Source of the DNA: Clostridia bacterium
Lineage (GTDB): Bacteria; Bacillota; Clostridia; Oscillospirales; Acutalibacteraceae
DNA: 64,000 nucleotides
Assembly: GCA_017522225.1 (NCBI GenBank)
Contig: JAFWZR010000015.1
Location: forward strand, 1 to 64,000
Reading direction: 5' to 3'
A program made the translations under genes and the position numbers. Positions within the stretch are counted from its first letter, which is position 1, and each line of letters opens with the position of its first letter. Under the pieces are notes generated by a model that saw only the letters and a program-made list of their open reading frames with translations, was not told where the DNA came from and searched no databases. Shown here piece by piece: positions 32,744-42,197 of this stretch.

Positions 32744-34729
32744 TTAAGCAATCTTTTCCTGTTTGTCCTTTGTTAAAAATTTCTGCACAACAAGAACAAG
32801 TACAATCAGGACAACACCGGCAATATCAGTTACAAGGCCGGGAATAATCATACAAAGTCCGCCTGCAAGAGCCATAATTCTCTGCCACCACGGCATATTC
32901 TTAAGAAGGTAACCCTCCATACCTGCGGAAACAATAAAGATACCGCAGAGTGCCGTAATAACAAGAAGTACGATTTCGTACCACGGCTTATCCGCACCGA
33001 TGATAAGCATCTCGGGGCTGAAAGCGAAGATGTACGGAACGATGAACGCTGTGATAGCAAGGCGTGTTGCCGTAACACCTGTTTTAAGCGGATTTGACTT
33101 GGCAATAGCTGAACCTGCATACGCTGCGAGTGCAACGGGCGGTGTGATGTCTGCAACGATACCGAAGTAGAAAACAAACATATGAGCCGCAAGAACAGGG
33201 ATGCTGAGGCTGCGCATAAGAATGGGAGCAACCATTGAAGCCATAATAACATAGTTTGCAGTTGTAGGAACACCCATACCGAGAACAATACACATAAGCA
33301 TTGTGAGCATAAGAGCAAAAATCGGATGAAGTCCTGCTGCGGACTGAACAAGTGATGAAAGAACATTTGCAAGACCTGTCTGCTGAACCATAGCTGAGAT
33401 ACAGCCTGCAACCGCACAAGCGAGTGCAACACCGATTGCATTCTTTGTACCGTTTGCAAGTGACTGGAAGTAAATTGCAAAATCCATTTCAAACTTCTTG
33501 TGAATAATTGACTTGATGATACCTTCAACAAGCTTTACACCGATTGCACAGAAGATTGCAAGAATAGCAGCCTTTGCTGGTGAGAAATGATTCATTGCAA
33601 CAACAAGAGCAACAACCGGAAGAAGAAGATAACCCTTTGAGATAATAAGCTTGAAGAAGTTGGGGATTGCTTCCTTCGGAAGACCCTTGAGTCCGAGCTT
33701 CTTTGCCTCAAAGTGGATCATCATAAAGATGCCTGTGAAATAAAGAACAGCGGGAAGAATTGCAGCAATTGCAATCTGTGCATACGGCATACCTGTGTAC
33801 TCTGTCATAAGGAAGGCCGCAGCACCCATAATCGGGGGCATAATCTGACCGCCTGTTGATGCGGCAGCTTCAACAGCTGCAGCAAATTCGGGCTTGTAGC
33901 CACATCTCTTCATTGTCGGGATTGTAACTGAGCCGCTGCCGACAGTGTTTGCAACGGACGAGCCTGAATACATACCCTCCATAGCACTGGAGATAACCGC
34001 AACCTTTGCGGGACCGCCTGTTGACTTACCTGCAATTGAGTTTGCAAGGTCAACGAAGAATGCGCCGATGCCCGACTGTTCAAGGAAGGATGCGAAAATG
34101 ATAAACAACACAATGAACGATGCACACACGTTAAGCGGTGTACCTGCAATACCCTCCGTTGTATAGAAGAGCTTGTACATAATCATTCTTAAGGGGTGAT
34201 TTGTGTTGTTTATAATAAACGCGTACGCGATGAATGCCGCTGAAACGCAGACAATCGGCAATCCGACAACTCTTCGGCAGGCCTCGAATAAAAGAAGCGT
34301 ACCAACAATTGCGATTGCAATATCAAGCTCGTTGATTCTTGATGCTCTGTCAACAATCGCCTGACAATTGATTGCGTAATAGAAGAACGAGCCTGAACCG
34401 AGTACCGCAAAAATATAATCGTAGAACGGAACGTGGTTAAGCTTTTTCTTTTCTTTTTTATGCACGGGGTAAAGGAGAAACGCCATAAAGACGATTATAC
34501 CGATAAACCATGCCATTTTCTGTCTTTCCTCCATTGTGCCTGTCCAACCGTCAATCATAACGTAAACAGAGAAAAGCATCATTGCAACTTTTATAATTTT
34601 TTCGAATATACCTGAAAAATGACGGGTGTTGGACTCTTTGTCAAAATCCGCCATCAACTGGTCAACGTCAATAACTTCATCCTCATCAGCCGACATGGTG
34701 ATGGGCTTTGTGTTTGTATCTGACATCAT
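32744..34729 (-). CDS. TRAP transporter fused permease (TAXI type)
   Basis: A 661-residue integral membrane protein fusing the small DctQ-like and large DctM-like permeases; about 17-18 membrane segments. After an acidic cytosolic N terminus (about 1-45), the first helices supply the DctQ part, and the DctM core carries STGGPAKVAVISSAMEGMYSGSSVANTVGSGSVTIP and GGQIMPPIMGAAAFLM, both conserved in the family. It imports an organic acid or amino acid with sodium, using the TAXI binding protein encoded upstream. Starts in a 4-base ATGA overlap with the DUF1850 gene (second ATG at 34726). Confidence 0.93.
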   Translation of the reverse strand: MMSDTNTKPITMSADEDEVIDVDQLMADFDKESNTRHFSGIFEKIIKVAMMLFSVYVMIDGWTGTMEERQKMAWFIGIIVFMAFLLYPVHKKEKKKLNHVPFYDYIFAVLGSGSFFYYAINCQAIVDRASRINELDIAIAIVGTLLLFEACRRVVGLPIVCVSAAFIAYAFIINNTNHPLRMIMYKLFYTTEGIAGTPLNVCASFIVLFIIFASFLEQSGIGAFFVDLANSIAGKSTGGPAKVAVISSAMEGMYSGSSVANTVGSGSVTIPTMKRCGYKPEFAAAVEAAASTGGQIMPPIMGAAAFLMTEYTGMPYAQIAIAAILPAVLYFTGIFMMIHFEAKKLGLKGLPKEAIPNFFKLIISKGYLLLPVVALVVAMNHFSPAKAAILAIFCAIGVKLVEGIIKSIIHKKFEMDFAIYFQSLANGTKNAIGVALACAVAGCISAMVQQTGLANVLSSLVQSAAGLHPIFALMLTMLMCIVLGMGVPTTANYVIMASMVAPILMRSLSIPVLAAHMFVFYFGIVADITPPVALAAYAGSAIAKSNPLKTGVTATRLAITAFIVPYIFAFSPEMLIIGADKPWYEIVLLVITALCGIFIVSAGMEGYLLKNMPWWQRIMALAGGLCMIIPGLVTDIAGVVLIVLVLVVQKFLTKDKQEKIA

Positions 34730-35250
34730 TTCATTCCTTTCGTCAGAATTTCAAATCCCGTGACGATTTCAAAAACTACTCTTGCATTTCTGCCGCACAT
34801 ATCGCGCAGACTTATTTCTTCGCCACCGAGAGTGAGGATATGGTCAGAAACCGTTCCGACAATATACCTCAACGGGTCATAGGTAATATCAAATCCCGTT
34901 ATAATCATATTCCCCTCTTCGTCAAAGGTCATCTTCTGATCACCCTCAAGCGCAGTCTGAACACCTGCACCGAATGAACGGTAAAGAGTGGAATGGGCAC
35001 GGATTTCTCCGTTTTCAATAATATAAGTATCTCTTAAAGGGGTCTGATTGACCGAGTGGATAAACTCGACTGAAAACATCATCCCTTCCTCTGCCTTTTC
35101 GATTATATGCACCTTACCGGTATCGGAGTCGTATAACATCAGATACTGTACAGACAGAGCTTTTACAGAAACAGCAGCCGCTGTAATGAATATCATTAAA
35201 ACGGCTGCTACGATTAACTTTCTGATCTTAGAGGAAAGCCTTTGGCTCAT
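34726..35250 (-). CDS. DUF1850 protein, TRAP-TAXI accessory
   Basis: A 174-residue protein of DUF1850, which is commonly found between TAXI binding-protein and fused permease genes. One N-terminal membrane segment (residues 10-30), then FSVEFIHSVNQTPLRDTYIIENGEI, the family core. Its start overlaps the TAXI gene stop (TAATG) and its stop overlaps the permease start (ATGA), so all three are translationally coupled. Role in transport unknown. Confidence 0.88.
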   Translation of the reverse strand: MSQRLSSKIRKLIVAAVLMIFITAAAVSVKALSVQYLMLYDSDTGKVHIIEKAEEGMMFSVEFIHSVNQTPLRDTYIIENGEIRAHSTLYRSFGAGVQTALEGDQKMTFDEEGNMIITGFDITYDPLRYIVGTVSDHILTLGGEEISLRDMCGRNARVVFEIVTGFEILTKGMK

Positions 35251-36239
35251 TATTTAATAGCGCCAACCTCTTTGAAGTATTTCTCTGCACCGGCATGGAA
35301 CGGAACTGAAATGCTTGATACAGCATACTCAAGGCTCATTTCCTTAGCCTTGTCGTGTGTGTACTCGTCCTTGTTCTCATAGATAGCCTTTGTAAGATCA
35401 TAAACAAGCTGCTCTGAAAGGTCTGCATCAACGATGAATGTAGCCTTAACTGCAACTGTCTTAGCATCTGTGTCAACGCCCTTGTATGTGCCTGCAGGAA
35501 CTGTGTACTCAGCATAGAAGCCGTAATCCTTCTGAAGTGCTGCAAGATGCTCAGCATCAATTTCAACGATTACGATTCCTGTTGTTGTAGCAAGGTCTGT
35601 GATAGCAACTGTCGGAGCACCTGCTGTGCAGAAGAATGCGTCGATCTTGCCATCCTTAAGAGCATCTGCTGATGCCTGGAAGCTGAGGTTCTGCTTGTCG
35701 ATATCTTCAAATGTGATGTCGTATGCACCGAGGATCTGCTGAGCATTGAATTCAACACCTGAACCGCTGTCGCCTACAGAAACCTTCTTGCCCTTAAGGT
35801 CAGCGACTGTCTTGATGCCTGAATCTGCTCTTGCGATAACCTGACAAACTTCAGCATAAACTGCGCCAAGTGTGCGGAAAGACTGGATCTTACCGTCCTT
35901 CTCAAAGAGAGAAGTTCCGTTGTAAGCGTAGTCCATAACGTCGTTCTGAACGATAGCCATCTGAACGATACCGTCGTCGATGTCAAGGATGTTTGCCTTT
36001 GAAGCGCCTGATGACATAACTGTAAGCTTAGAGCCAACCTTTTCGTTAAGAACAGTTGCTACTGTGTTACAGAAGCCGTAGTATGTACCTGTTGTACCGC
36101 CTGTACCAACGCTGATTTCAACGTTTGCAAGGCCTTCTTCTGCGGGTGCCTCAGGCTTCTTGTTATCGCCGCAAGCTGTGCAGAAAAGTGTTGCGAAAAC
36201 AAGAATGAGAGAAATTACGATTGCTAACTTTTTCTTCAT
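35250..36239 (-). CDS. TAXI family TRAP transporter solute-binding lipoprotein
   Basis: A 329-residue extracellular binding protein. Lipobox LFCTAC gives an N-terminal diacylglycerol Cys at about residue 22. The TAXI pattern ISVGTGGTTGTYYGFCNTVATVLNE, then SSGASKANILDIDDGIVQMAIVQND and VSVGDSGSGVEFNAQQIL define two lobes; C-terminal SISVPFHAGAEKYFKEVGAIK is typical. It captures the substrate (glutamate-like in a few members; unknown here) for the fused permease. GGAGG lies 9 bases before the ATG at 36239. Confidence 0.93.
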   Translation of the reverse strand: MKKKLAIVISLILVFATLFCTACGDNKKPEAPAEEGLANVEISVGTGGTTGTYYGFCNTVATVLNEKVGSKLTVMSSGASKANILDIDDGIVQMAIVQNDVMDYAYNGTSLFEKDGKIQSFRTLGAVYAEVCQVIARADSGIKTVADLKGKKVSVGDSGSGVEFNAQQILGAYDITFEDIDKQNLSFQASADALKDGKIDAFFCTAGAPTVAITDLATTTGIVIVEIDAEHLAALQKDYGFYAEYTVPAGTYKGVDTDAKTVAVKATFIVDADLSEQLVYDLTKAIYENKDEYTHDKAKEMSLEYAVSSISVPFHAGAEKYFKEVGAIK

Positions 36240-36302
36240 AATAGTAGCCTCCATATTAAATTTCCGGATCCGTTTTTGCGTCTCCGATAAAATATTTGGT
36301 TC

Positions 36303-36331
36303 ATTATACTCTATATTTTAACATTTTGCAA
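36303..36331 (-). promoter_or_regulatory. TRAP-TAXI operon promoter
   Basis: Minus strand TTGCAA (36331-36326), 17-base spacer, TATAAT (36308-36303), 63 bases upstream of the start. Confidence 0.7.
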
Positions 36332-36531
36332 GACTTTTGTTGTTTAAAGCGTTCAACAATGATGTAAAAACGCCTTTTTTGTGCAATTTTTTATATATTT
36401 TTGCAAAAATGTACATAAAACTTCACCCTGTCTTCGTCAGGCTGCAGGCTTTTTACGGCAAGGAAAAAGCATACCTTTATATAATATAGCAAGGGGTAAA
36501 TAAAATACCTTTAAAAACTTGATAAAACCGC

Positions 36532-36560
36532 TTGACTTTACCACACTAATGTGATAACAT
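36532..36560 (+). promoter_or_regulatory. Histidine operon promoter with candidate operator
   Basis: TTGACT (36532-36537), 17-base spacer, TAACAT (36555-36560). The spacer contains CACACTAATGTG (36543-36554), an imperfect palindrome placed where a repressor would block RNA polymerase. The first gene encodes a TrpR-like protein. Confidence 0.6.
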
Positions 36561-36617
36561 ACCGTCATATTGTTTTAGGGCAGCGGAGGTCTCTCCTGCC
36601 CGAAAGTGGTGAAAATT

Positions 36618-36902
36618 ATGAACTTACGCAACGAAAATATTGATAAGGTTTTTGAGGCTATCCTCTCGCTTGAAAACATTGACGAGTGCTACCGCTTCTT
36701 TGAGGACATCTGCACCATCAAGGAGATTCAGGACATCGCTCAGCGTTACGAGGTTGCCCGCCTTCTGACAGACAAAAAGAATTATAACGAGATAACCAAG
36801 GCAACGGGTGCATCCAGCACAACCATTACCCGTGTCAACAAGTGTCTTATGTACGGCAACGACGGTTACAAAATGGTTATAGACCGAACTTGCAAGGATT
36901 GA
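36618..36902 (+). CDS. yerC: YerC/YecD family TrpR-like regulator
   Basis: A 94-residue DNA-binding protein of the TrpR-related YerC/YecD family, whose genes often precede his genes in Firmicutes. The helical core (FFEDICTIKEIQDIAQRYEVARLL) is followed by the helix-turn-helix YNEITKATGASSTTITRVNKCL. It probably represses the operon in response to histidine, by family context. The ATG at 36618 has AGTGGTGA 5 bases upstream; TTG/ATG-like codons further upstream lack a site. hisZ follows by 9 bases. Confidence 0.9.
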   Translation: MNLRNENIDKVFEAILSLENIDECYRFFEDICTIKEIQDIAQRYEVARLLTDKKNYNEITKATGASSTTITRVNKCLMYGNDGYKMVIDRTCKD

Positions 36903-36911
36903 GGTGGCAGA

Positions 36912-38036
36912 ATGTTCAGCACAAATTTACTTAAAAACGAGGAAAAGGCTGTCTTTGCCCTTCGCTCCATTTATCAGAAATACGGCTACACACCGTTCAA
37001 AATGAGCAAGTTTGAGGAATATGACCTTTATGTCCGCAATAAGGACTTCCTCGTTTCGGACAGCGTTATTACATTTACGGGTATGAACGGCAAGCTCCTT
37101 GCTCTCAAGCCTGACGTTACGCTTTCCATTGTCAAGAATACAAAGGATATTCCCGATACCGTTCAGAAGGTATATTATAATGAAAACGTTTACCGCGTTT
37201 CACCCAGCACACACGAATTCAGGGAGATTATGCAAACAGGTCTTGAATGCATCGGTAACATTGACGATTACAACATCTTCGAGGTTCTTATGCTTGCCGC
37301 AAAAAGCCTTGAGGCTATCAGCGACAGCTTTGTGCTCGACCTTTCTCACATCGGCATTGTTTCAGCAATGATTGACGCTGTGGGCTGTGACCGTGAGACA
37401 GGCAAGGCTATTATTAATTGTATAGGCGAGAAAAATCAGAGCGGAATTGAAAAAATCTGTGCAGAAAAGCTCCTTCCCGAGGATGCGTGCAGAAAGCTTG
37501 TTGCTCTTGTCGGCACTTACGGTAAAATCGGCAAGGTGCTCCCCGAGCTTGAGGCAATCTGCGATACCGACGAGCTTAAGTCTGCTCTTTCGCAGCTCAA
37601 AAACATCTGCAATCTGCTTGTTGCAAGCGGTATTGAAGATAAAATCAACATCGATTTTTCAATCGCAACAGATATGCGTTATTATAACGGTGTTGTCTTT
37701 CAGGGCTTTGTTGAAAATGTTCCCACGGGTGTACTCTCGGGCGGACAGTACGACAACCTGATGAAAAAAATGGGCAGAAAGTCGGGTGCCATCGGCTTTG
37801 CCGTATATCTTGACACGCTCGAAAGGCTTAACCTTACACAAAAGAAGTACGATGTTGACACCGTGCTTATCTATGATGAAAACAGCCGTCCCGAGGATAT
37901 TGCAAGAGTTGTAAACGAGATTACTTCCACAGGCAATAACGTTATGGCACAGAGAAGTGTACCCGACAGCATCAGGTACAGACAGCTTTTAAAACTTAAC
38001 GGCAAAGGAGTGGAAATTCTTGAAAACAATGATTAA
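36912..38036 (+). CDS. hisZ: ATP phosphoribosyltransferase regulatory subunit
   Basis: A 374-residue histidyl-tRNA-synthetase paralogue without synthetase activity; it pairs with short HisG to give active, histidine-inhibited ATP phosphoribosyltransferase. Class II motifs remain: MNGKLLALKPDVTLSIVKN, VYRVSPSTHEFREIMQTGLE and DMRYYNGVVFQGFVE. The anticodon-binding domain is replaced by a short C-terminal part. AGGTGG lies 4-5 bases before the ATG. Its 3' end overlaps hisG by 17 bases. Confidence 0.94.
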   Translation: MFSTNLLKNEEKAVFALRSIYQKYGYTPFKMSKFEEYDLYVRNKDFLVSDSVITFTGMNGKLLALKPDVTLSIVKNTKDIPDTVQKVYYNENVYRVSPSTHEFREIMQTGLECIGNIDDYNIFEVLMLAAKSLEAISDSFVLDLSHIGIVSAMIDAVGCDRETGKAIINCIGEKNQSGIEKICAEKLLPEDACRKLVALVGTYGKIGKVLPELEAICDTDELKSALSQLKNICNLLVASGIEDKINIDFSIATDMRYYNGVVFQGFVENVPTGVLSGGQYDNLMKKMGRKSGAIGFAVYLDTLERLNLTQKKYDVDTVLIYDENSRPEDIARVVNEITSTGNNVMAQRSVPDSIRYRQLLKLNGKGVEILENND

Positions 38037-38658
38037 TGTTGCGTTGCCCAAGGGCAGACTCGGCGAAAAGGTTTACGCAATGTTTGAAAATGCAGGCTAT
38101 GAATGTCCCTCCATCAAGGAAGTAAACCGTAAGCTCATCTTTGAAAACGAAGAGGCAGGAGTGCGTTACTTCTGGGTAAAGCCCTCCGACGTTGCAATTT
38201 ATGTTGAAAGAGGTGCGGCAGACATCGGTGTTGCAGGTAAGGATATCCTGCTCGAATATACACCCGATGTTTACGAGCTGCTCGACCTTAACCTCGGCAA
38301 GTGCAGAATGGCGGTTGCCGCTAAAAAGGACTTCCGTGACAATACGGAAAACACCCTGCGTGTTGCAACAAAATTCACAAACATCGCAAAGGATTATTAC
38401 AGCAAAAAGGGCAGAGACATCGACATCATCAAGCTTAACGGCTCGATTGAGATTGCTCCCATCCTCGGACTTTCCGATGTAATTGTGGACATTGTGGAAA
38501 CAGGCAAAACCTTACTCGAAAACGACCTTGAGCCGAAAGAAACAATCGTTCCCATCAGCGCAAGGCTTATTGCCAACAAGGCAAGTTTCAAATTTAAAAT
38601 GGAACAGATAGAAAACATCAAAAACGGTCTGAAAGCTCAGGTGAAAACAGATGATTAA
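38020..38658 (+). CDS. hisG: ATP phosphoribosyltransferase catalytic subunit, short form
   Basis: A 212-residue enzyme joining ATP and PRPP to phosphoribosyl-ATP, the first step of histidine synthesis. ALPKGRLGEKV at the N terminus, GAADIGVAGKDILLE and the PRPP loop DIVETGKTLLEN are clear. It lacks the C-terminal regulatory domain, matching the presence of hisZ. Start is TTG with GGAG 9 bases upstream; the ATG at 38029 would leave an 18-base gap, so TTG is preferred. Overlaps hisZ and hisD. Confidence 0.95.
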   Translation: MKTMINVALPKGRLGEKVYAMFENAGYECPSIKEVNRKLIFENEEAGVRYFWVKPSDVAIYVERGAADIGVAGKDILLEYTPDVYELLDLNLGKCRMAVAAKKDFRDNTENTLRVATKFTNIAKDYYSKKGRDIDIIKLNGSIEIAPILGLSDVIVDIVETGKTLLENDLEPKETIVPISARLIANKASFKFKMEQIENIKNGLKAQVKTDD

Positions 38659-39928
38659 AATTATGAAATACGGCGAGGTCGACAACAAGGACATCTTTGC
38701 ACGCGGTACTGCGGCAACAAGCGTTGAAGACATCGTTACGGGAATTATAGAAAACGTCAAGGCAAACGGTGACAAGGCACTTTTTGAATATTGCGAAAAG
38801 TTCGACAAGGCAAAACTCAGCACACTCGAGGTTTCTGCAGAAGAAATCGAAGAAGCCTTCAATTCCGTTGAGCCGAAATTTGTTGAGATTATCCGTGCGG
38901 CGGCGGAAAATGTACGCGAATTCCACTCCCGTCAGGTAAGAAACAGCTTCATCCTTAACGAAAAGGACGGAATTGTTATCGGACAGAAGGTTATCCCGAT
39001 TGAAAAGGTCGGTCTTTATGTCCCCGGCGGCACAGCAGCGTATCCGTCAACTGTGCTTATGGACAGCATCCCTGCTAAAATCGCAGGCTGTAAGGAAATC
39101 GTTATGGTAACACCCCCGAATGCACAGGGCAAGGTTAATCCCGTTATTCTTGCTGCAGCTAAGATTGCAGGTGTTGACCGTATCTTCAAGCTGGGCGGAG
39201 CTCAGGCTGTTGCAGCCCTTGCTTACGGTACCGAAAGTGTACCGAAGGTTGATAAAATTGTAGGCCCCGGCAACGCTTTTGTTGCAGAAGCAAAGAAGCA
39301 GGTTTTCGGTATGGTTTCAATCGATATGATTGCAGGACCGAGCGAAATCCTCGTTGTTGCGGACAAGACCTGCAACCCGAAATTCGTTGCAGCTGACCTT
39401 CTTTCTCAGGCAGAGCACGACAAGATGGCAAGTGCCGTTCTTGTATGTGACGATATGGACTTTGCAAAGGCTGTCAGCGCAGAGCTTGAAAGACAGATTC
39501 CGCTTCTTCCCCGTGAGGAGATTGCGAGAACATCCATCGACAACAACGGAAAAATCATTGTTGCAGACGATCTTCTTAAGGCAATCGACATCGCAAACGA
39601 GATTGCTCCCGAGCACCTTGAGCTTTGTATGGACAATCCGTTTGACTACCTTGATAAAATCAAGCACGCAGGCTCAATCTTTATGGGCAAGTATTGTCCC
39701 GAAGCACTCGGCGACTACTTCGCAGGACCGAACCACACCCTGCCTACAAGCGGAACGGCACGTTTTTCAAGTCCCCTTTCCGTTGACGATTTTGTCAAGA
39801 AAACACAGTACACCTACTACACAAGAGACGCACTTTCAGCCGTTGCTGATGACATAGCCTTCTTTGCAGAAAAAGAAGGACTTTCTGCACATGCAAGAAG
39901 TGCAACAATCAGATTTGAGGAAGACTAA
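38651..39928 (+). CDS. hisD: Histidinol dehydrogenase
   Basis: A 425-residue zinc enzyme oxidising histidinol to histidine in two NAD-dependent steps. Signatures: VPGGTAAYPSTVLM, IDMIAGPSEILVVAD, DLLSQAEHDKMA (zinc Gln and His), PEHLELCMDNP (catalytic Glu and His) and PTSGTARFSSPL. AGGTGA lies 8 bases before the ATG. Overlaps hisG by 8 bases and hisC by 1 base (TAATG). Confidence 0.96.
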   Translation: MIKIMKYGEVDNKDIFARGTAATSVEDIVTGIIENVKANGDKALFEYCEKFDKAKLSTLEVSAEEIEEAFNSVEPKFVEIIRAAAENVREFHSRQVRNSFILNEKDGIVIGQKVIPIEKVGLYVPGGTAAYPSTVLMDSIPAKIAGCKEIVMVTPPNAQGKVNPVILAAAKIAGVDRIFKLGGAQAVAALAYGTESVPKVDKIVGPGNAFVAEAKKQVFGMVSIDMIAGPSEILVVADKTCNPKFVAADLLSQAEHDKMASAVLVCDDMDFAKAVSAELERQIPLLPREEIARTSIDNNGKIIVADDLLKAIDIANEIAPEHLELCMDNPFDYLDKIKHAGSIFMGKYCPEALGDYFAGPNHTLPTSGTARFSSPLSVDDFVKKTQYTYYTRDALSAVADDIAFFAEKEGLSAHARSATIRFEED

Positions 39929-40989
39929 TGAGCAGATTTTTCAGTTCAAAATATTCATCCCTTGAGGCTTACACCCCGGGTGAACAGCCGAAGGATATGA
40001 AATACATTAAGCTTAACACAAACGAGTCACCGTTCCCGCCCTCTGCAAAGGTTATTGAATATGCAAAGGCGGAGAGCGAAAAGCTCAACCTTTATTCCGA
40101 CCCCGAAAGCCGTGTGCTTACACAGAAGGCGGCAGACCTTTTCGGTGTGAAGTACGAAAACGTGCTGATGACCAACGGCTCGGATGAAATTCTCAACTTT
40201 GCATTTATGGCATTCTGTGACGAGAAGAAGGGCATCGCATTCCCGTCAATCAGCTACGGCTTCTATCCTGTTTTTGCTGAACTCAATCACGTGCCGTACA
40301 AGGAAATTCCCCTTATGGACGATTTCAGCATCAATGTTGAGGACTATTGCAATATCGGAATGAACATCGTTATTGCAAACCCCAATGCCCCCACAGGACT
40401 TGCCCTGACGGCTGAGGAAATCGAAAAAATCGTCACAACAAATGCGGACAGCGTGGTTATCATTGACGAGGCTTATGTTGATTTCGGTGCAGAGAGCGTT
40501 GTTGAGCTGACAAAGAAATACGACAACCTTCTTGTGACACAGACCTTCTCAAAGTCACGCTCACTTGCAGGTGCAAGACTCGGCTTCGGAATCGGTAACG
40601 AGGCGCTGATTGCCGACCTTAACACAATCAAGTATTCAACAAATCCCTACAATGTAAACCGTATGACCTCAGCAGCAGGCATTGCCGCAATTGAGGACAA
40701 CGATTACTATATGACCAACTGCAGAACAATTGCAGAAAACAGAGAGTACACCAAAAAAGAGCTTGCAAAGCTCGGCTTTGAAACTCTCGACTCAAAGTCA
40801 AACTTCATCTTTACACGCTGTGACAAAATCGGCGGTGAGGATTTGTACCTCACACTCAAGAAGATGGGCATACTTGTACGCCACTTCACAAAGCCGCTTA
40901 TCAGCGATTATGTCAGAATTACCATCGGCACAAGGGAGCAGATGGACGCGCTTCTGGCCGCTACAAAAGAAATATTGGGAGTGAACTAA
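39928..40989 (+). CDS. hisC: Histidinol-phosphate aminotransferase
   Basis: A 353-residue PLP enzyme of fold type I converting imidazole-acetol phosphate to histidinol phosphate. LNTNESPFPPS at the N terminus, NPNAPTGLAL, IDEAYVDFG and the PLP-lysine motif TFSKSRSLAGARLGF are present. Starts in a TAATG overlap with hisD; hisB begins at the next base after its stop. Confidence 0.95.
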   Translation: MSRFFSSKYSSLEAYTPGEQPKDMKYIKLNTNESPFPPSAKVIEYAKAESEKLNLYSDPESRVLTQKAADLFGVKYENVLMTNGSDEILNFAFMAFCDEKKGIAFPSISYGFYPVFAELNHVPYKEIPLMDDFSINVEDYCNIGMNIVIANPNAPTGLALTAEEIEKIVTTNADSVVIIDEAYVDFGAESVVELTKKYDNLLVTQTFSKSRSLAGARLGFGIGNEALIADLNTIKYSTNPYNVNRMTSAAGIAAIEDNDYYMTNCRTIAENREYTKKELAKLGFETLDSKSNFIFTRCDKIGGEDLYLTLKKMGILVRHFTKPLISDYVRITIGTREQMDALLAATKEILGVN

Positions 40990-41577
40990 ATGAGAACAAG
41001 TGAAATTAAAAGAGACACAGCAGAAACAAAAATCGCACTTACGCTCGTCCTTGACGGTACAGGCAAGAGCGATATTCAGACAGGCTGCGGCTTCCTTGAC
41101 CATATGCTTACACTCTTTGCAAAGCACGGCAGATTTGACCTGACGGTTGACTGCGACGGTGACATTGATGTTGACGATCACCACACTGTTGAGGATATCG
41201 GCATCTGTCTTGGTAAGGCATTCAGCGAGGCTCTCGGTGACAAGAAGGGCATTGTCCGTTACGGTAACTTTATTCTTCCGATGGACGAGGCACTTATTAT
41301 GTGCGCTGTTGACATTTCAGGCAGAGATTATCTTGCTTACCGTCTTGAAATCCCGACACAGAAGGTCGGTACATTCGACACAGAGCTTGTTGAGGAGTTT
41401 ATGCTTGCTTTCACACGCAACGCAGGACTTACCCTGCACATTAATCAATTAAGCGGAACAAACTCACACCATATTATCGAAGGCACATTCAAGTGCCTTG
41501 CAAGAACGCTCCGTCAGGCAGTTAACATTGACGAGAAATTCAAGGACGAAATTCCGTCCACAAAAGGTGTTTTATAA
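40990..41577 (+). CDS. hisB: Imidazoleglycerol-phosphate dehydratase
   Basis: A 195-residue manganese enzyme dehydrating imidazoleglycerol phosphate. [30 protein letters not shown] and the C-terminal [20 protein letters not shown] carry the metal-binding His residues. It is the single-function form, with no histidinol-phosphatase domain fused. TTATAATGA links its stop to the hisH start. Confidence 0.96.
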   Translation: MRTSEIKRDTAETKIALTLVLDGTGKSDIQTGCGFLDHMLTLFAKHGRFDLTVDCDGDIDVDDHHTVEDIGICLGKAFSEALGDKKGIVRYGNFILPMDEALIMCAVDISGRDYLAYRLEIPTQKVGTFDTELVEEFMLAFTRNAGLTLHINQLSGTNSHHIIEGTFKCLARTLRQAVNIDEKFKDEIPSTKGVL

Positions 41578-42197
41578 TGATAGCAATAATCGACTACGGC
41601 GTGGGCAACCTCTTCTCCCTTAAAAGCTCCTTCGGTGCAATCGGGGCAGATGTTATCGTTACCGACAGCGAAGAAAAAATCCGTTCGTCGGACAAAATTA
41701 TTCTTCCGGGTGTCGGTGCGTTTTCAGACGCGATAGCAAAGCTTCGTGCAACAGGACTTGACAAGGTGCTTATCGATGAGGCACAGAAGGGTAAGCCCGT
41801 TATGGGTATCTGCCTGGGTATGCAGATGCTTTTTGAAAAAAGCTTTGAATACGGCGAATATGACGGTCTCGGTCTTCTTAAGGGCAGAGTCGTCACAATG
41901 CAGGGTGTTGTTCCCGAGGAGCTGAAGATTCCGCACATCGGCTGGAACGCCCTTATCTTCAAGCAGAACGACTGTCCGCTTTTTAAGCACATCAAAGAGG
42001 GCGACTGCGTTTATTTTGTACATTCCTACTTTGCCGAGGACTGCGACGAAAGTGTTGCCGCAACAACAGAGTACGGTACTGAGATGACTGCTGCCGTTGC
42101 GTACAAAAACATTTACGGCTGTCAGTTCCATCCCGAAAAAAGCGGTGAGGTCGGACTTAATATTTTAAGAGCATTTTGTGAAACGGAGGCACTCTGA
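41577..42197 (+). CDS. hisH: Imidazole glycerol phosphate synthase, glutaminase subunit
   Basis: A 206-residue class I glutamine amidotransferase that feeds ammonia to HisF. Catalytic Cys in GICLGMQMLFE, and His-Glu in GCQFHPEKSGE. DYGVGNLFSLK at the N terminus is typical. Overlaps hisB and hisA by a base each (translational coupling). Confidence 0.95.
   Translation: MIAIIDYGVGNLFSLKSSFGAIGADVIVTDSEEKIRSSDKIILPGVGAFSDAIAKLRATGLDKVLIDEAQKGKPVMGICLGMQMLFEKSFEYGEYDGLGLLKGRVVTMQGVVPEELKIPHIGWNALIFKQNDCPLFKHIKEGDCVYFVHSYFAEDCDESVAATTEYGTEMTAAVAYKNIYGCQFHPEKSGEVGLNILRAFCETEAL

Larger units (their letters stand above)
36240..36617. other. Divergent intergenic region between TAXI and histidine operons
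   Basis: About 380 bases without a gene. It holds a minus-strand promoter (36303-36331), the his promoter (36532-36560) and, after it, the hairpin-forming GGGCAG...CTGCCC at 36578-36601 just before the yerC ribosome site. I see no T-box specifier stem, no T-box conserved AGGGTGG sequence and no His-rich leader peptide. The middle part (about 36340-36520) shows nothing I can name. Confidence 0.6.

Noticed and set aside
32744..36239. TRAP-TAXI gene trio as a novel transporter
   Set aside because: Gene order binding protein, DUF1850 and fused permease is a well-known arrangement; only the substrate is unknown.
36240..36617. T-box or histidine attenuator before the his operon
   Set aside because: No T-box conserved sequence, specifier stem or His-rich leader peptide could be found; a protein operator is better supported.
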